Of a stretch of 28,392 nucleotides of DNA, positions 1-10,807 are shown piece by piece. Source of the stretch: Saccoglossus kowalevskii (lineage: Eukaryota; Hemichordata; Enteropneusta; Harrimaniidae); assembly GCF_000003605.2 (NCBI RefSeq), contig NW_003143793.1, forward strand, positions 46,017-74,408. The letters are read 5' to 3'. The notes under the pieces are model-generated. The model was not told the DNA's origin. It saw only the letters and a program-made list of their open reading frames with translations, and searched no databases. Made by a program: the position numbers and the translations under genes. How positions within the stretch are numbered: position 1 is the first letter of the stretch; every line of letters starts with the position of its first letter.

Positions 1-176
1 GCGCCAGGTTTACGTTGTCGGTGTTTCTCTTTAAACCTAGTCGTTTTTTTTTATGGACGAGGACAGTTGAATGAATCTAAGGTTAAGTGATGTCGCACCT
101 TCGGATTGATTAGAAATGTGTGAATACATACACTAGGCTATACGTTTCACTGCAACTGCCCACAACACAACATCTA

Positions 177-231
177 AAAACTCTCTCTCAAAAAAAAAAG
201 AAAAAAAAAATAGACAAAAAAAAAAGAAAAA
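177..231. repeat. A-rich low-complexity tract
   Basis: A run of A blocks interrupted by G and TAGAC. It may be a poly-A remnant or simple sequence. Confidence 0.7.
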
Positions 232-684
232 ACGCTGACCGAAAAATGTATATCGTTTAAAAGTATACTGAACGACCAGTGTTATTACGGCTCAGGTGTA
301 TGACTTCCTCTCACATTTTGTCATTTGGTGGCGCACTTTCGACGAGAGTCGGAAATTTGAAAACAGTCGACCGTTTCACGATAGGTGGGCGTGGCTACAA
401 CACGAGAAATATCCCAAATTTACTTGGATACGAGTAATCATTTTCAGCAAAAAAATCAATAACTACCCTTTTCAGTGGGACACAGATCTAAAATGGGAAA
501 CGTGAGGGTGGGCATTGCACAGGCACTTTAAGCAAGCACAATTAACCTGCGTTTTGAGAAGAAAAATAAATAACAGTCTCTGACTGAGATGCATAGTTCC
601 TATTTTTTTTTAAGTTAACATGTAGTATGTGAAATACCAGCATATGCTTAAAGCTGTTAAGGAGACAGCAAAACAAAGGATGAG

Positions 685-698
685 GGGGGGGGGGGTGA
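685..698 (+). repeat. G homopolymer tract
   Basis: Twelve or more consecutive Gs in an AT-rich setting; length may be unreliable in assembly. It could form a G-quadruplex only with other tracts, which are absent. Confidence 0.6.
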
Positions 699-3497
699 AT
701 TTACGCAACTTAAACCTTAATTTTAATAGTTATTTTCTAGTCCTGATTTTTTTCCTCAACACTATCAGAATGTATATGATTGTAACCAATTAATATTTAA
801 CAATATATTTTTGACAATTAGTATGCAAATGAAATGCAACTCCACCACCTCAGAAAATTCTCTAGGGATATGTACATATACACTAGTATCAAAACAATCA
901 CAAAAGCAGCTAACAAGAAGTCAAATAGCCTTTTTTACCTAAAACTACAAAAATTTTCAATAAAATTAAAGACTTCACAAAATCATCACGAAATATTCAA
1001 ATCTAATAAAGGTCCACACAAGGTACATGTACAACAAGCATCGCACCAATTGTGGTTTTCAAGAATAAGTCCTTTAAAAGAAAAATCATCACAAACTGAG
1101 ACAACAACAATCACAAACTAACAGCTCCGTCTGTCCTCTTCAATGACACACAAATGACAGAAGATTGTATGAAAAAATATGTAAGGTTGATATAACAAAT
1201 TACTGCAGATGGCGACTTCTGATGCACACCATTTTGGCTAACAATAAGTCTCAAGATCTAACACATTTTTTTAAGCATCTGTCTACAGCAGAATGAGTTA
1301 AGCTGCAATGGGCTCTTGCATAAAATTCTAGCATGCAATAAAATTAAATTCTGCAGTAGTGATCTCTGAACCATCTTATCATGGCTTGACTGTATGATTG
1401 TATTTATATTGGATACAAGCAGACTAACAGGATATATATGTCTAATGTTGGTTTCATGTTCTCAACGTTTCAGTTTAGAGAAAGGCGTTGAGGGATTCTT
1501 CAAACCTTGATGGATTACTGACGTTGGTGGCATGCTTGAGGAAATTGAACCAGTCTCTGCCACATTTAACTTTTTTTTTCAATATGCTATGCAATTCATA
1601 GTTTAGCATTTCATTTATTTTATATAATAAAGTAAAAATAAAATAAAAATTCAGTAGCTGTAAAAATGAGCCATATAAACATTGCCCAACACAAAAGTAG
1701 GTTCGCTTTGAGTACAAAGATGTGAAGGTACCAGCACTGCCTGGGAACATTCAGCAAGAGAAATAGATGAGTACGATTATGATTTCTGCTGAAATCATAG
1801 ACCTTAGAGTTTTCTAAGGTTTACGCTGAAATAAAGTGCATAAAACCAATTTACCTACGACAGAGACTGATTAGGTACACTCAGTCAACGCTCCAAGACT
1901 TGGAATTGAGAGAAAGGGTGTTTTAATAAAAACTTGCAAGCTCTTAGACTATTTTAATTCAATAGAGATTTTATATTTAAAAATTAAAGAGACATTATAA
2001 AATTAACTATTAACTTCTTTGTACTCAAAAGTAAAATGTCCTGTTCGTTATGCTCAACAGTATATCAAGTCAACAGCAGTAATTTAATAATTTGATTATT
2101 AAAGTTGTATTGCATAAGTATTTGAATGCTGCAAATGTCAAATTCACTGTAATCTTAATCTTTCTCAGATATTACAATTTGAGCATGCATAAAACACTTG
2201 ATTTTTTTTCAAATAAAGAGAAGGTTTTAGTCTATCTTTTAAGAAGATGCACTGCAAGTGACCTTAAATTAAATGATGATCAAGGGAAATGAACCAGACT
2301 GACATTCAAGCTCCTGGCAAGGAAAATAATTCAAACTGATTTAATCTTATTTTCCATCTTACAGACAGTCTGACAGTTAAAAGAATGAAAGTGCAAGTGA
2401 TAAATAGATCATTTACTCTTAAAAAGTGTCTGATCACAGACCAGAGAGCATAAAAGAAATGAAGAGAAATATTTTATTGCATAGCGACTTCTCAGACTAC
2501 TTTGCAACCTACGGGAAAACGCATACAACTAGACAATCACATTTACCCTGTGCATACGGTAACTATTTTATCTCCAAAATCATCTATAAATTATCAATAC
2601 AACTTTCAAGTTTAAGCCTTCGTTTCTGTGAGTCATTACAGGCATACCACTGACAACTGCCGACATAAACATTTCTATTAAATTTAATAACTGGCACTAC
2701 TGTGTCAAATCATGGAAAATCTGTTCAAAATCAAAACAATAACAACATCATATAAATCGACACCGATTGGAAAGTGCTCATGAACTATTTATTTTCCATT
2801 TGATTTTAACTTAATTAGTGACTCACGAGTTGTCAGACCTGGTGCATAGTGCACTGATCCGGGCCATGACCGACAGATTTTTTTTTCAATTTTAGTTAAC
2901 TCGCGATCGCTACTGTCTGCACTTCAAGCTTGAGGTGCCGTATGCAGACTGTAGAATATTTTTTACTTGGATGCACTCGATCGAATATTAACGATAACCC
3001 TATCGTCTGACAGACAGCGTAATGAAGCACATATGAAGCGACCGTGAATCAAAATGTCAAGCACACGAATAACGCAACGCATCTGATTTAGGTTTGGCGA
3101 ATAAAATTCAGCTGGAAATTCGTGAAAAATGCAACCGGAACTGAGCTAAAACCTGCAAAACTCCTTCCAGATTTCCAGTGAATCGGTGGCCGGTCAGATC
3201 GATGTTGAAATATCATCGGCAGCTGTGTGGTACTATAAATTGGGCACCAGGACAGCCACGTGAAGGGAAGCATGCTTTTGTGTTGTGATTTCTCAGCTGA
3301 GTACTTACCAGTTACGTATTTTCTCGTCACAGCGATGAAGAAAGCCGAGTGGATCAACGTAGCGCCACGTCAGAAATACACGTACAGCGTCATCGATGGC
3401 AAACAACGAGACCTGACAACTCAACAAAACAGGAAATATCAATCCGCTAAACATATTATAATTATATGCAGTTGTTTACGATGTCGTGAGCAGAAAA

Positions 3498-3599
3498 TGA
3501 CGTCACAAATAACACCAGTGATTGGTTAGAATATGTGTTTGACCGGCAATGTTTGTTAATTCGTTCCTCAACTGTTATTTACACATGTAAGTGACGTCA
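3498..3599. promoter_or_regulatory. CRE pair with CCAAT box in a promoter-like block
   Basis: TGACGTCA occurs at 3498-3505 and 3592-3599, with GATTGG (inverted CCAAT) at 3520-3525, 15 bp after the first CRE. The surrounding 2.85-3.7 kb is richer in CpG than its flanks. No associated exon is recognised. Confidence 0.4.
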
Positions 3600-3719
3600 C
3601 TTTTCTCTTTGTTGATTAGTGGGAAAATAGGAAAGGGGTAGTAGATCTAGATCATCATGGTACGGACTACTTTTGTGTGTCCTCGCCATGACGTCGACAT
3701 TGAAGCACACCGTTAACAT

Positions 3720-6170
3720 GGATTTAAGTCAGTGTGTTTGTGCAAAATGTCACATTTACTTTGCGAGTTGACGGTTATTATACAAGTGGGTTTTCTGTAA
3801 TGCCTGGATATATAATTATGACTATTTAAAAAAGAAATAAACGCTGTTTTCAGGAACTACATTTTGAAGGCGATATGCTTCATATGTTGGCATGTGTGTG
3901 AGGAGTTCTTGGTGTTTGAAATGGCACATTCCATGAAATTGTACGACAGGGTGCGCAAAGGTGGAATGATGGGCACACTCTGGCTGTGCAATTAAATAAG
4001 TAATAACAATACATATACATATTGAAGTTAAAACGAGGCATAACGCGCTCTTGGAACATGTTAGCCAAATAGGGAGTAAAATTTGATTTAGTTTAGGCAT
4101 TTAAAATGCCTTTCCCACACTGGCACTCCAAAATTCAATAGTTTTGAAATATTGGCATGTTGATGCAATTAGGAGAGCATTGATACTATAATAACTTGTC
4201 TCCCAGAGGGAAAAAAAACGAAACACATCAATATTGTTTATTTTCATGATACACGCATGAATATAAAACAAAGTAATATTTCAAAATATCACTATAAATA
4301 TACTGACTTTATTTGAGGTAAAACCATTCAAGACATGACGTCATTGGAACAGGTTTGACGTATTTCCGGTTATGAAAACAGGTAAACTGTGCACTGGGAA
4401 TACACAAGTCATCGGCCCATTTCAAATTTTATTGTCGATGGGGGAGAAAAATGTGCAAATGTCTGCAATGAAAGTTGTTTGTGTATCCAACAAAAATGGA
4501 TGAATGCGTAGACGAGTAAAACATTGCTCTTTATTGTTTAAGTCGTGCCCTTACAATATTGCCGCCGGAGAACTGCATAGAATGCAAAAATAGCCGGGAT
4601 ACTAAAACAGCATAGCCCCTCCCAACACCTAACACTACTGCTAAAAGTATAATTAAAAATAAACTGAGAACACAAAATATGAATGAGAACATGAATGAAA
4701 AAAAACAGATTTTCTCTAGAGAAATATTTACATATAATCAAAAAAACTGCTATAATATCGCTCTACAAATGACCAAACTGAGGATAAGTGATAAGTGTTC
4801 ATTGCTTACTGATTGGAATAGGAAATTATATACATATGTATATATATGACATCTGGGGTCCAATATAATTATGGTTTCACTGATAGAATAATAGATTATG
4901 TAAGTCAACTGTTTTTCGTGATTATGCCACGGCCTCCTTACATCAAGTTTATCAATGCCCACACGAGCAATCGAAGAACAAATCTCCACCGTCACGCTGA
5001 AGTTCGTACCTACATCTATATAAAACTCGTTCAACGAGAACAATGATCAGCGGGTTGTGTCGTTCAATGGGTAGCAGGGCGTCAAAGTGACAAGTTAAAA
5101 CCACGTAAAAAACTATTTCGAACAAAAAATATTTTTTTAAATAGTCCATACACTACACCATATTTTAATCAGGTTGACCATAGTTTATTACAGTGCTAGT
5201 TATTTAGTGTGTATATTACAATTACGGAAACTGTATTTTATCAGCCAATCAACGATAATGTTACCCGGAGTAACTAGGTCGCACACAATTACGTTGAGGG
5301 AACCAACATACCAAGCTTTCTCATCTCATATGGATAAAGGAAGCAGAAACTTCTCCCATAGTCCTTTGCACACCAATAAACCTTATTCATGACCCCTAAA
5401 GGTCATACATCCTGGCACTTTTGGGGGGATATTGTTGTAACAGAGTAATTATTTCAATAATATTTCTAAATTCGTGTCATTTTTTATTGTTTTTAAACTT
5501 CATTGCCAACTGCTTGTATTTTTTTTTTAAATTAAACGCGAACCCAGGCGTTTCGTCTTATTTGTGTTATTATGATGGCACGTATTCGTTCAAGTTGGTC
5601 ATATTTGGTAGTGTTGTTACACCGTGGAAGTTGAATTTCTCAAACCAATTTTGGACATCAAAAATTGTATCATTGCCCCTCCCGTCTGAGTATATGTACC
5701 TGCGACGGCCACCCAATAACAATGAAGATTAAATTAGTAAATCGCTCAGACGACTGTCTGAGAGCGGATATAACTATGTCCTACAGTTTAAGACAAACTC
5801 TGAGATCGAAAATGTTATTTATTTTTTAATTTTGCAAACGGACAGTTCCCGTGCCACTTTCACCTACTCGTTCGATTGTATCTGCAGATCGACTCCCGTA
5901 TATCAAGATGGATTTAATATATTAGTTTGACGAAAGTTGTACGTGCCAACAAGTAGCATTAGAGGCGACAAACATAACTACCAATATCATTCGTATCGGT
6001 GTTATCGATATCACGGTTACTAAAAACCGTGTCGATATTGACCACCCACATCACGTGGAATACTGGACTATCGAGTAAATAGTCGAGTCTAAATATACTA
6101 TTTGAATAATGTAATTTGTCATTAAAGAAACAATTTATCTTTCCTCCACGTGTAAGTTTAAGCCTGCACA
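3720..6170. other. Non-coding stretch, AT-rich
   Basis: No coding signature was found. It holds the composite CRE/CCAAT site and a small hairpin (GGCATTTAAAATGCC, about 4096-4110). An everted TGACC-n6-GGTCA pair lies at 5390-5405. Nothing else stands out. Confidence 0.4.
4336..4347 (+). promoter_or_regulatory. Composite CRE/CCAAT element TGACGTCATTGG
   Basis: A CRE palindrome is fused to an inverted CCAAT box. The exact reverse complement occurs at 8664-8675. Confidence 0.4.
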
Positions 6171-6174
6171 TAGT

Positions 6175-6204
6175 GTCACCATGGCAACCGTATCTCTGAC
6201 GTCA
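6175..6204. promoter_or_regulatory. RFX X-box followed by CRE
   Basis: GTCACCATGGCAAC (6175-6188) is a perfect X-box and TGACGTCA (6197-6204) lies 8 bp further on. The embedded ACCATGG starts only a 23-codon ORF, so it is more likely a binding site than a start. Confidence 0.45.
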
Positions 6205-6644
6205 ACCACGCCATTCATGAAACGACAAAGGAAATTGAATTATCACAAATGAACTAAATGACGAAATTAAGAGTGACTCTCCCGTACGAGCGCTGTATGT
6301 GTACCGGACTACTCGGGAGGTTTCGAACTGGTAATTACCATCATCAGCGATTTCAACTTGGTTGCACTGTGAATTTAACCTACTAGTATTTGATAATCAT
6401 ACTAAATTTGAGATTAAAAAATAAATAAGTGGTGGTGTTATTTATAGCCTCCTTATTTATAAATATGACGTGTCACTCTGTACGCACACAATTTTAAGGA
6501 ATGACGATTATTTGCAGCGGGCGCCAAAAAAAAGTGATGAGAAAAACCGCTAGCGGTGTATTCAAGTCCAAGCCGTGTATTATGTCTTGTATCATAGGAG
6601 CGTTTAGATAAGTTCGTATATGGTGGATATAGCGATAAAACTAC

Positions 6645-6672
6645 TGACGTCACATGATGTGGAAGAGCCAAT
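6645..6672. promoter_or_regulatory. CRE followed by CCAAT box
   Basis: TGACGTCA lies at 6645-6652 and CCAAT at 6668-6672, with the same 15-bp gap as in the 3498 block. It is just beyond the 3' end of the LINE relic. Confidence 0.35.
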
Positions 6673-6868
6673 GAAAGGCTTGGTTATATATATTTTTTTA
6701 TTTATGGATACAACACCGATTTTGAATAGTACAGCAGTCACTAAAAAATACAAATAACAAAATGACTAACAGTTAAAGATAAAAAGTGGACACAAATTAC
6801 ATTTAAAAAATACAAGAATCCCTGTCAATTAAATATATGAAAATACATAAAAAAAAATTGTTCTTCTG

Positions 6869-7935
6869 TCAAATTTGTGATACGGTACCATTTATTTGCT
6901 TTCCGGCTTCCTCATATAATTTATTTCCTTGATCGCTATAAAAAGAACACGTTGTTATAAAATGGCATTCGTCCTGAGCAAAGATTGCAGATTTTTTTTT
7001 CTGTTGGCAATTTCGGGTTAGTATACCTCCCTGTTTTGTTTTCGATTCAAACATTTTCTTGAATTCTCTGTATATCCTCTAGTTTTTTTTTCTTTGAATT
7101 AATTTCTTTGTTCCAATGAATGATGAATATTTTTTTCTAGTTTTTTTTTTTAGAAAATTGTTTTTGTTTTGTGATTATAGTATCAATAATAATTATAGTA
7201 TCTGTATCGCTTAATAATTGCGTTTCATTAATTTTGTCTAGTTCAAAAGTTGATACGCAATAACATTTACTATTTAATAACGCTACTTTCTTTACAATTT
7301 CGTTTGGAGTGTTTATTACTCGGTTATATATTATTTAATCATTTGTCTTTTGATAAAAAACATCTATCGGAAACTGAGCCAATTCTCTATATATTCTCAT
7401 TATGGAAGCGTTTTTGCTCACACCTGGGATGAATCGTAAAAAGTACAAATGAACATCTTCCATGAAAGATTTGTAAGAACTCTCGTCTCCCCAAATATCA
7501 TTACCGTATATACTAGTATTGGTCTAATTCATTTGACGAAGAGGGACAACGTTGTTTTTTTGAAATGTAGATTAGATTTATCACCTTTTCTTTCAGTGAG
7601 AACAAAGCTTGTTGCTATTTTCTTTTGAATTTACCATTCATACAAGGAGTGATTCCCAAATAAATAATGAGTTTTAAAGACGAATAAATTGTTAGATAAC
7701 TTTTTCTAAACCCAAACTGTGCTTTCAAGATAATTTTATTATCATCTAGGAATATTGTTTTTCTTTGATTCAATATATTGGTAAACAGGCAGCTGGATAA
7801 CGCTACACCTGTGTAATTTGAGGGGTTTGATTTTGAACCTGATTTTTTAAAAAAAATGGCACAGTAAACCTGAACTCCATGATTCTGGGAAATCGTTAGT
7901 TTTGAGTACAGCACACAGCTTAATTGCTTATGCCG
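6869..7935 (-). mobile_element. Degenerate non-LTR retrotransposon (LINE) relic, CR1/L2/Jockey-like
   Basis: Three reverse-transcriptase-type segments occur in order on the minus strand in different frames. Near 7915-7855 the frame reads NDFPESWSSGLL, the segment before the fingers. From 7854 to 7615 it reads SNPSNYTGVALSSC and ILKAQFGFRKSY, typical of LINE reverse transcriptases; a T/A homopolymer frameshift separates these two. From about 7505 to 7337 it reads NDIWG, EDVHLYFLRFIPGV and YRELAQFP, the LINE C-terminal domain. From 7054 to 6869 it reads DECHFITTCSFYSDQ, the Cys/His tail of that domain. No catalytic YADD segment was found, so the core is deleted. It is a dead fragment; the clade cannot be named safely. 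Confidence 0.75.
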
Positions 7936-8229
7936 TGGGAATGTGCGCGATTGGTTGTGCCATAATTGTTTATTTCCTTGTATATTAATAATATTTGTGT
8001 ATTGAGTGTAGGGTTCATTTACATAATTATATTATTTATGTTCGTATCATCATTGTAGCAACGTATGATTGCTTATTGTTTTATAGGCTGTAGTGTATAT
8101 TTAGGTAACTATTACTAGTATTTATCATCTAACTGTCGGGGCAGGTAGCCTTGAATACTAGTATTGTTAGGGGTGATTTCCAATAAAATAAACAGTTGGC
8201 TGACTTCAGCAATAGGTGATTTTCCGAAC

Positions 8230-8570
8230 AATTGCGAGATCTCGCGAGATGCATGAAAGACGCGCGTCGAACGTCTGCCGCAAAAATCGAACGATTTGAT
8301 TTTGAACTAGATTTTCTTTATTTCGTAGCTTACATTGGCCGGCCGATCTTCGACAGAGGAATATTGTATCCGAATACCCTTACTTAATCGAAATTGCCTA
8401 TCATCAAATGTGGACAGCACATTATTAAGCATGGAAATGTCCCCGAAATACTTTCGCGTTTGTCGAATCCCACGCGATGTTTGACGCGACTACGACGCTA
8501 TGACCTTTGTTTGTCCTGTTTTTACGTTCGATTTTACGCATAACGCGTGATTCTCGCAGTGAACGGAAAA
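8230..8570. promoter_or_regulatory. CpG-rich promoter-like block with TCTCGCGAGA (BANP-type) motif
   Basis: By eye there are roughly three dozen CpGs in about 340 bp, in contrast to the AT-rich flanks. It contains TCTCGCGAGA at 8240-8249, the palindrome bound by BANP in vertebrate CpG-island promoters, and the palindrome GACGCGCGTC just after. It is about 1.5 kb upstream of the MARCH start codon and may be its promoter. A first non-coding exon would then be needed. Confidence 0.4.
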
Positions 8571-8663
8571 TGGTCTATTGCACTGTAAATGTATCGTATG
8601 TGTGTGTGTTGAATGTGTAAAGTATGATGACGACAGCGGATATACGAGCACTGTTATAAAATA

Positions 8664-8675
8664 CCAATGACGTCA
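8664..8675 (-). promoter_or_regulatory. Composite CCAAT/CRE element CCAATGACGTCA
   Basis: This is the exact reverse complement of the 12-mer at 4336-4347. It lies about 100 bp beyond the CpG-rich block upstream of the MARCH-like gene. Confidence 0.4.
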
Positions 8676-8679
8676 CACA

Positions 8680-9778
8680 CAACATATAATATGTCAAGCC
8701 TACACACTGGACAGTACATTTTATGACACAATGCAACAATTCGAGTGTTGTATATCACACTGCGCACTACATACTACACAGACGACTGGTGTGTCTGCAT
8801 TTTATATCAGCATACCTAAGCTGTGTGTTTTCTTTCAATGGACATGTAATATAACATGATGTTGATGTGAATGTTCTGGCAATGTTATCTCCTGTTACAT
8901 GCGTAGTCCAAAAAACTCCAAATGAATAATTTGTCGATGAACAATCTGTAATCACTGATGAATTTACTGCCGTTAAAAATTGTTGCGATTTCAGACTGAT
9001 GTTCTTCTCCTCTAAAACATGATCGAGTTCAAGCGGCAAAAATCCGTCGAGTGTTTCTAATGCATTTAGTTTTGCCAGGATTTTACATTTTAGGATATGC
9101 ATATCCCACGCGGTGAGCGCAACATGACAGCTATCTACCTACGCGACGAATCCACATAGTATCGCATATTGCCGTCAGTAAATATCTCCACTTTTATAAA
9201 CACCTATTCATATACTAATACCGAAGGGCTAATAATCGAAACATCTAATTATTTTCAATAATTTAGACTACGATTACCAACTGCCATTTATCTGCAAAGT
9301 TCAGCTTAACACTCTTTCCTTAAATAAATAATATTAAACACGTCCATATCATTACTTCAAATGTTACCAGGGGTACAATTTAATACAGGATACCACGATT
9401 CATGAGCCATAAACAGTTACTAGTATATTTTCATTAATATTCGACGATAGTTACCGAGTAGGCTGATCTCAGATCGGTTTTATACATATAATACAGTTGG
9501 AAACAGTGGTAACATGGGGATAATGTAGAAAAAATGGGGGAAGTGCACACTGCATATTATGTAAGAATTGGGGAAATGACAACAAACAGGTCCGTCATAG
9601 TATTTTTTATTACAGTACAATATACCACGGTCGGGAATATGCCCCGAATGCATGCTTAGAACAATAGGTTTAGAGAACTTGAAGATATCCACATACATTC
9701 CATAGGCTATGCATAGTCGGCTGCTCGTTACTCTATTACCTCATTTTCATTGTTACTAGTTAGCTTTTATCTCGTAGC
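8680..9778. other. 5' flank of the MARCH-like gene
   Basis: It contains a 111-codon minus-strand ORF (8767-9102) without recognisable similarity and two other short ORFs. It probably holds upstream control or 5' UTR sequence of the MARCH-like gene. Confidence 0.35.
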
Positions 9779-9967
9779 ATGTACGCGAAAGTCGAACATG
9801 GATTTCTGGAACGATTGGAGGCGTTCAGTGGAACGGCATTGAAAATGCCGGGAAACAGCACCACGCGAGAAGAACCCCAAGACCAGAACACCGTGACGTT
9901 CGATCTCTTAGAACAATGCGACGTGTCGTCAGAAACACTTGCAGTTGTCTGCAGTGTCGTTGAGTAA
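9779..9967 (+). other. Upstream ORF (62 codons) in the same frame as the MARCH-like ORF
   Basis: The ORF starts at ATG 9779 (A at -3) and stops at TAA 9965-9967. The main ATG at 9980 lies 12 nt after the stop in the same frame (the two starts are 201 nt apart). An in-frame TAG lies just before 9779. The peptide is hydrophilic and looks codon-like but matches nothing I recognise. It could be a translational-control uORF in the 5' UTR, or an N-terminal extension broken by one stop. Transcription of this stretch is assumed. Confidence 0.4.
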
Positions 9968-9979
9968 GAATGTAGGACT

Positions 9980-10807
9980 ATGTCTGATACACAGAGCAAC
10001 TTGAATGAGTCCAACAGGCACTTTAGCAACCATTCTCCACCAGTGCCAACACAAAATGTACCCCACTGCTCCGCGGTCGGGTCGCCAAGCATCGTGGAAA
10101 CGGACACAACGAACATTGCCGGCAGGGAAATGAAACCTGAATGCGAACCGAGTCTGGCCGCCGTTGACATTAAATACCACTCTCAAACTATATACAGTCC
10201 GCAACATGATGTCGGGTACGCGAGGGAACATCAAACAGTCGAAGCCGATGCGTCAAGTCTTGAAGATGTGCCAAACCATCGACGTATCTCGAATGGCGTG
10301 GAAGGTACACGTTGCGGTACCATGGAAACAGCATGCGAGAGACAGCGAGGCCAGGCACTCAAAATCAGTAAGAATAGCGGAACAGTTTGTGTTTCTGTTA
10401 ATGATGTTTACAGGGAAGAGCACGATGAAGAAAGGTCATATACAGACATGGATCAGAATGCATGTTACGCGTCTGTTGTAGTTGTTTCCTTGGAAACCGA
10501 GAACTCACCGGCCCCCGAATCGCTTCAATCTAAGAATGTATTGCAACATACACAGACAGCTTTTTGTATCGGGGACGACGTCTTATCCTTTTCAAGCAGT
10601 GGTACGTCCACAAGAGAAATGTGCAGGATTTGCTGTGGGGGGCGTGATACCGGGGAACTGATGAGTCCATGCATGTGTGCAGGTTCGGTGGAATTTTGTC
10701 ACAAAGACTGTCTACGTAAATGGATTTCCTGCCAGGGTTGCTATCGATGTGAGATATGTCACGATAAATACATGGTACACACTAAGATTCCAGCCAATCT
10801 GAATAAG
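9980..10807 (+). CDS. MARCH-like gene, coding exon 1 (N-terminal region and RING-CH finger)
   Basis: This exon has 276 whole codons and ends AAT AAG at the donor GTAATA, so the intron is phase 0. The frame stays open to 10939 past the donor. That extra stretch has no family similarity I can see, whereas joining to 13422 gives LNK-WKSVKLTGAERL, which matches the juxtamembrane segment of MARCH4/9/11 proteins. An upstream non-coding exon is possible and cannot be seen here. Confidence 0.9.

Larger units (their letters stand above)
1..2820. other. Non-coding stretch, no gene recognised
   Basis: Short ORFs here (up to about 95 codons) have biased, low-complexity composition and no family signature. 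Positions 1-520 are somewhat richer in CpG than the rest. The stretch may be intron, UTR or intergenic DNA of a neighbour outside the window. Confidence 0.4.

Noticed and set aside
296-1121. Small plus-strand ORFs near the left edge
   Set aside because: Composition is K/N/S-rich or unremarkable with no motif, as expected by chance in AT-rich DNA.
5390-5405. Everted TGACC-n6-GGTCA pair as a hormone response element
   Set aside because: A single short match in gene-free AT-rich DNA with no supporting neighbour.
8767-9102. 111-codon minus-strand ORF
   Set aside because: No motif, membrane segment or family similarity was recognised and no splice context could be tied to it.
9760-10234. Long antisense ORFs opposite the MARCH exon
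   Set aside because: They are antisense shadows of a real coding exon; composition is implausible and no motif is present.
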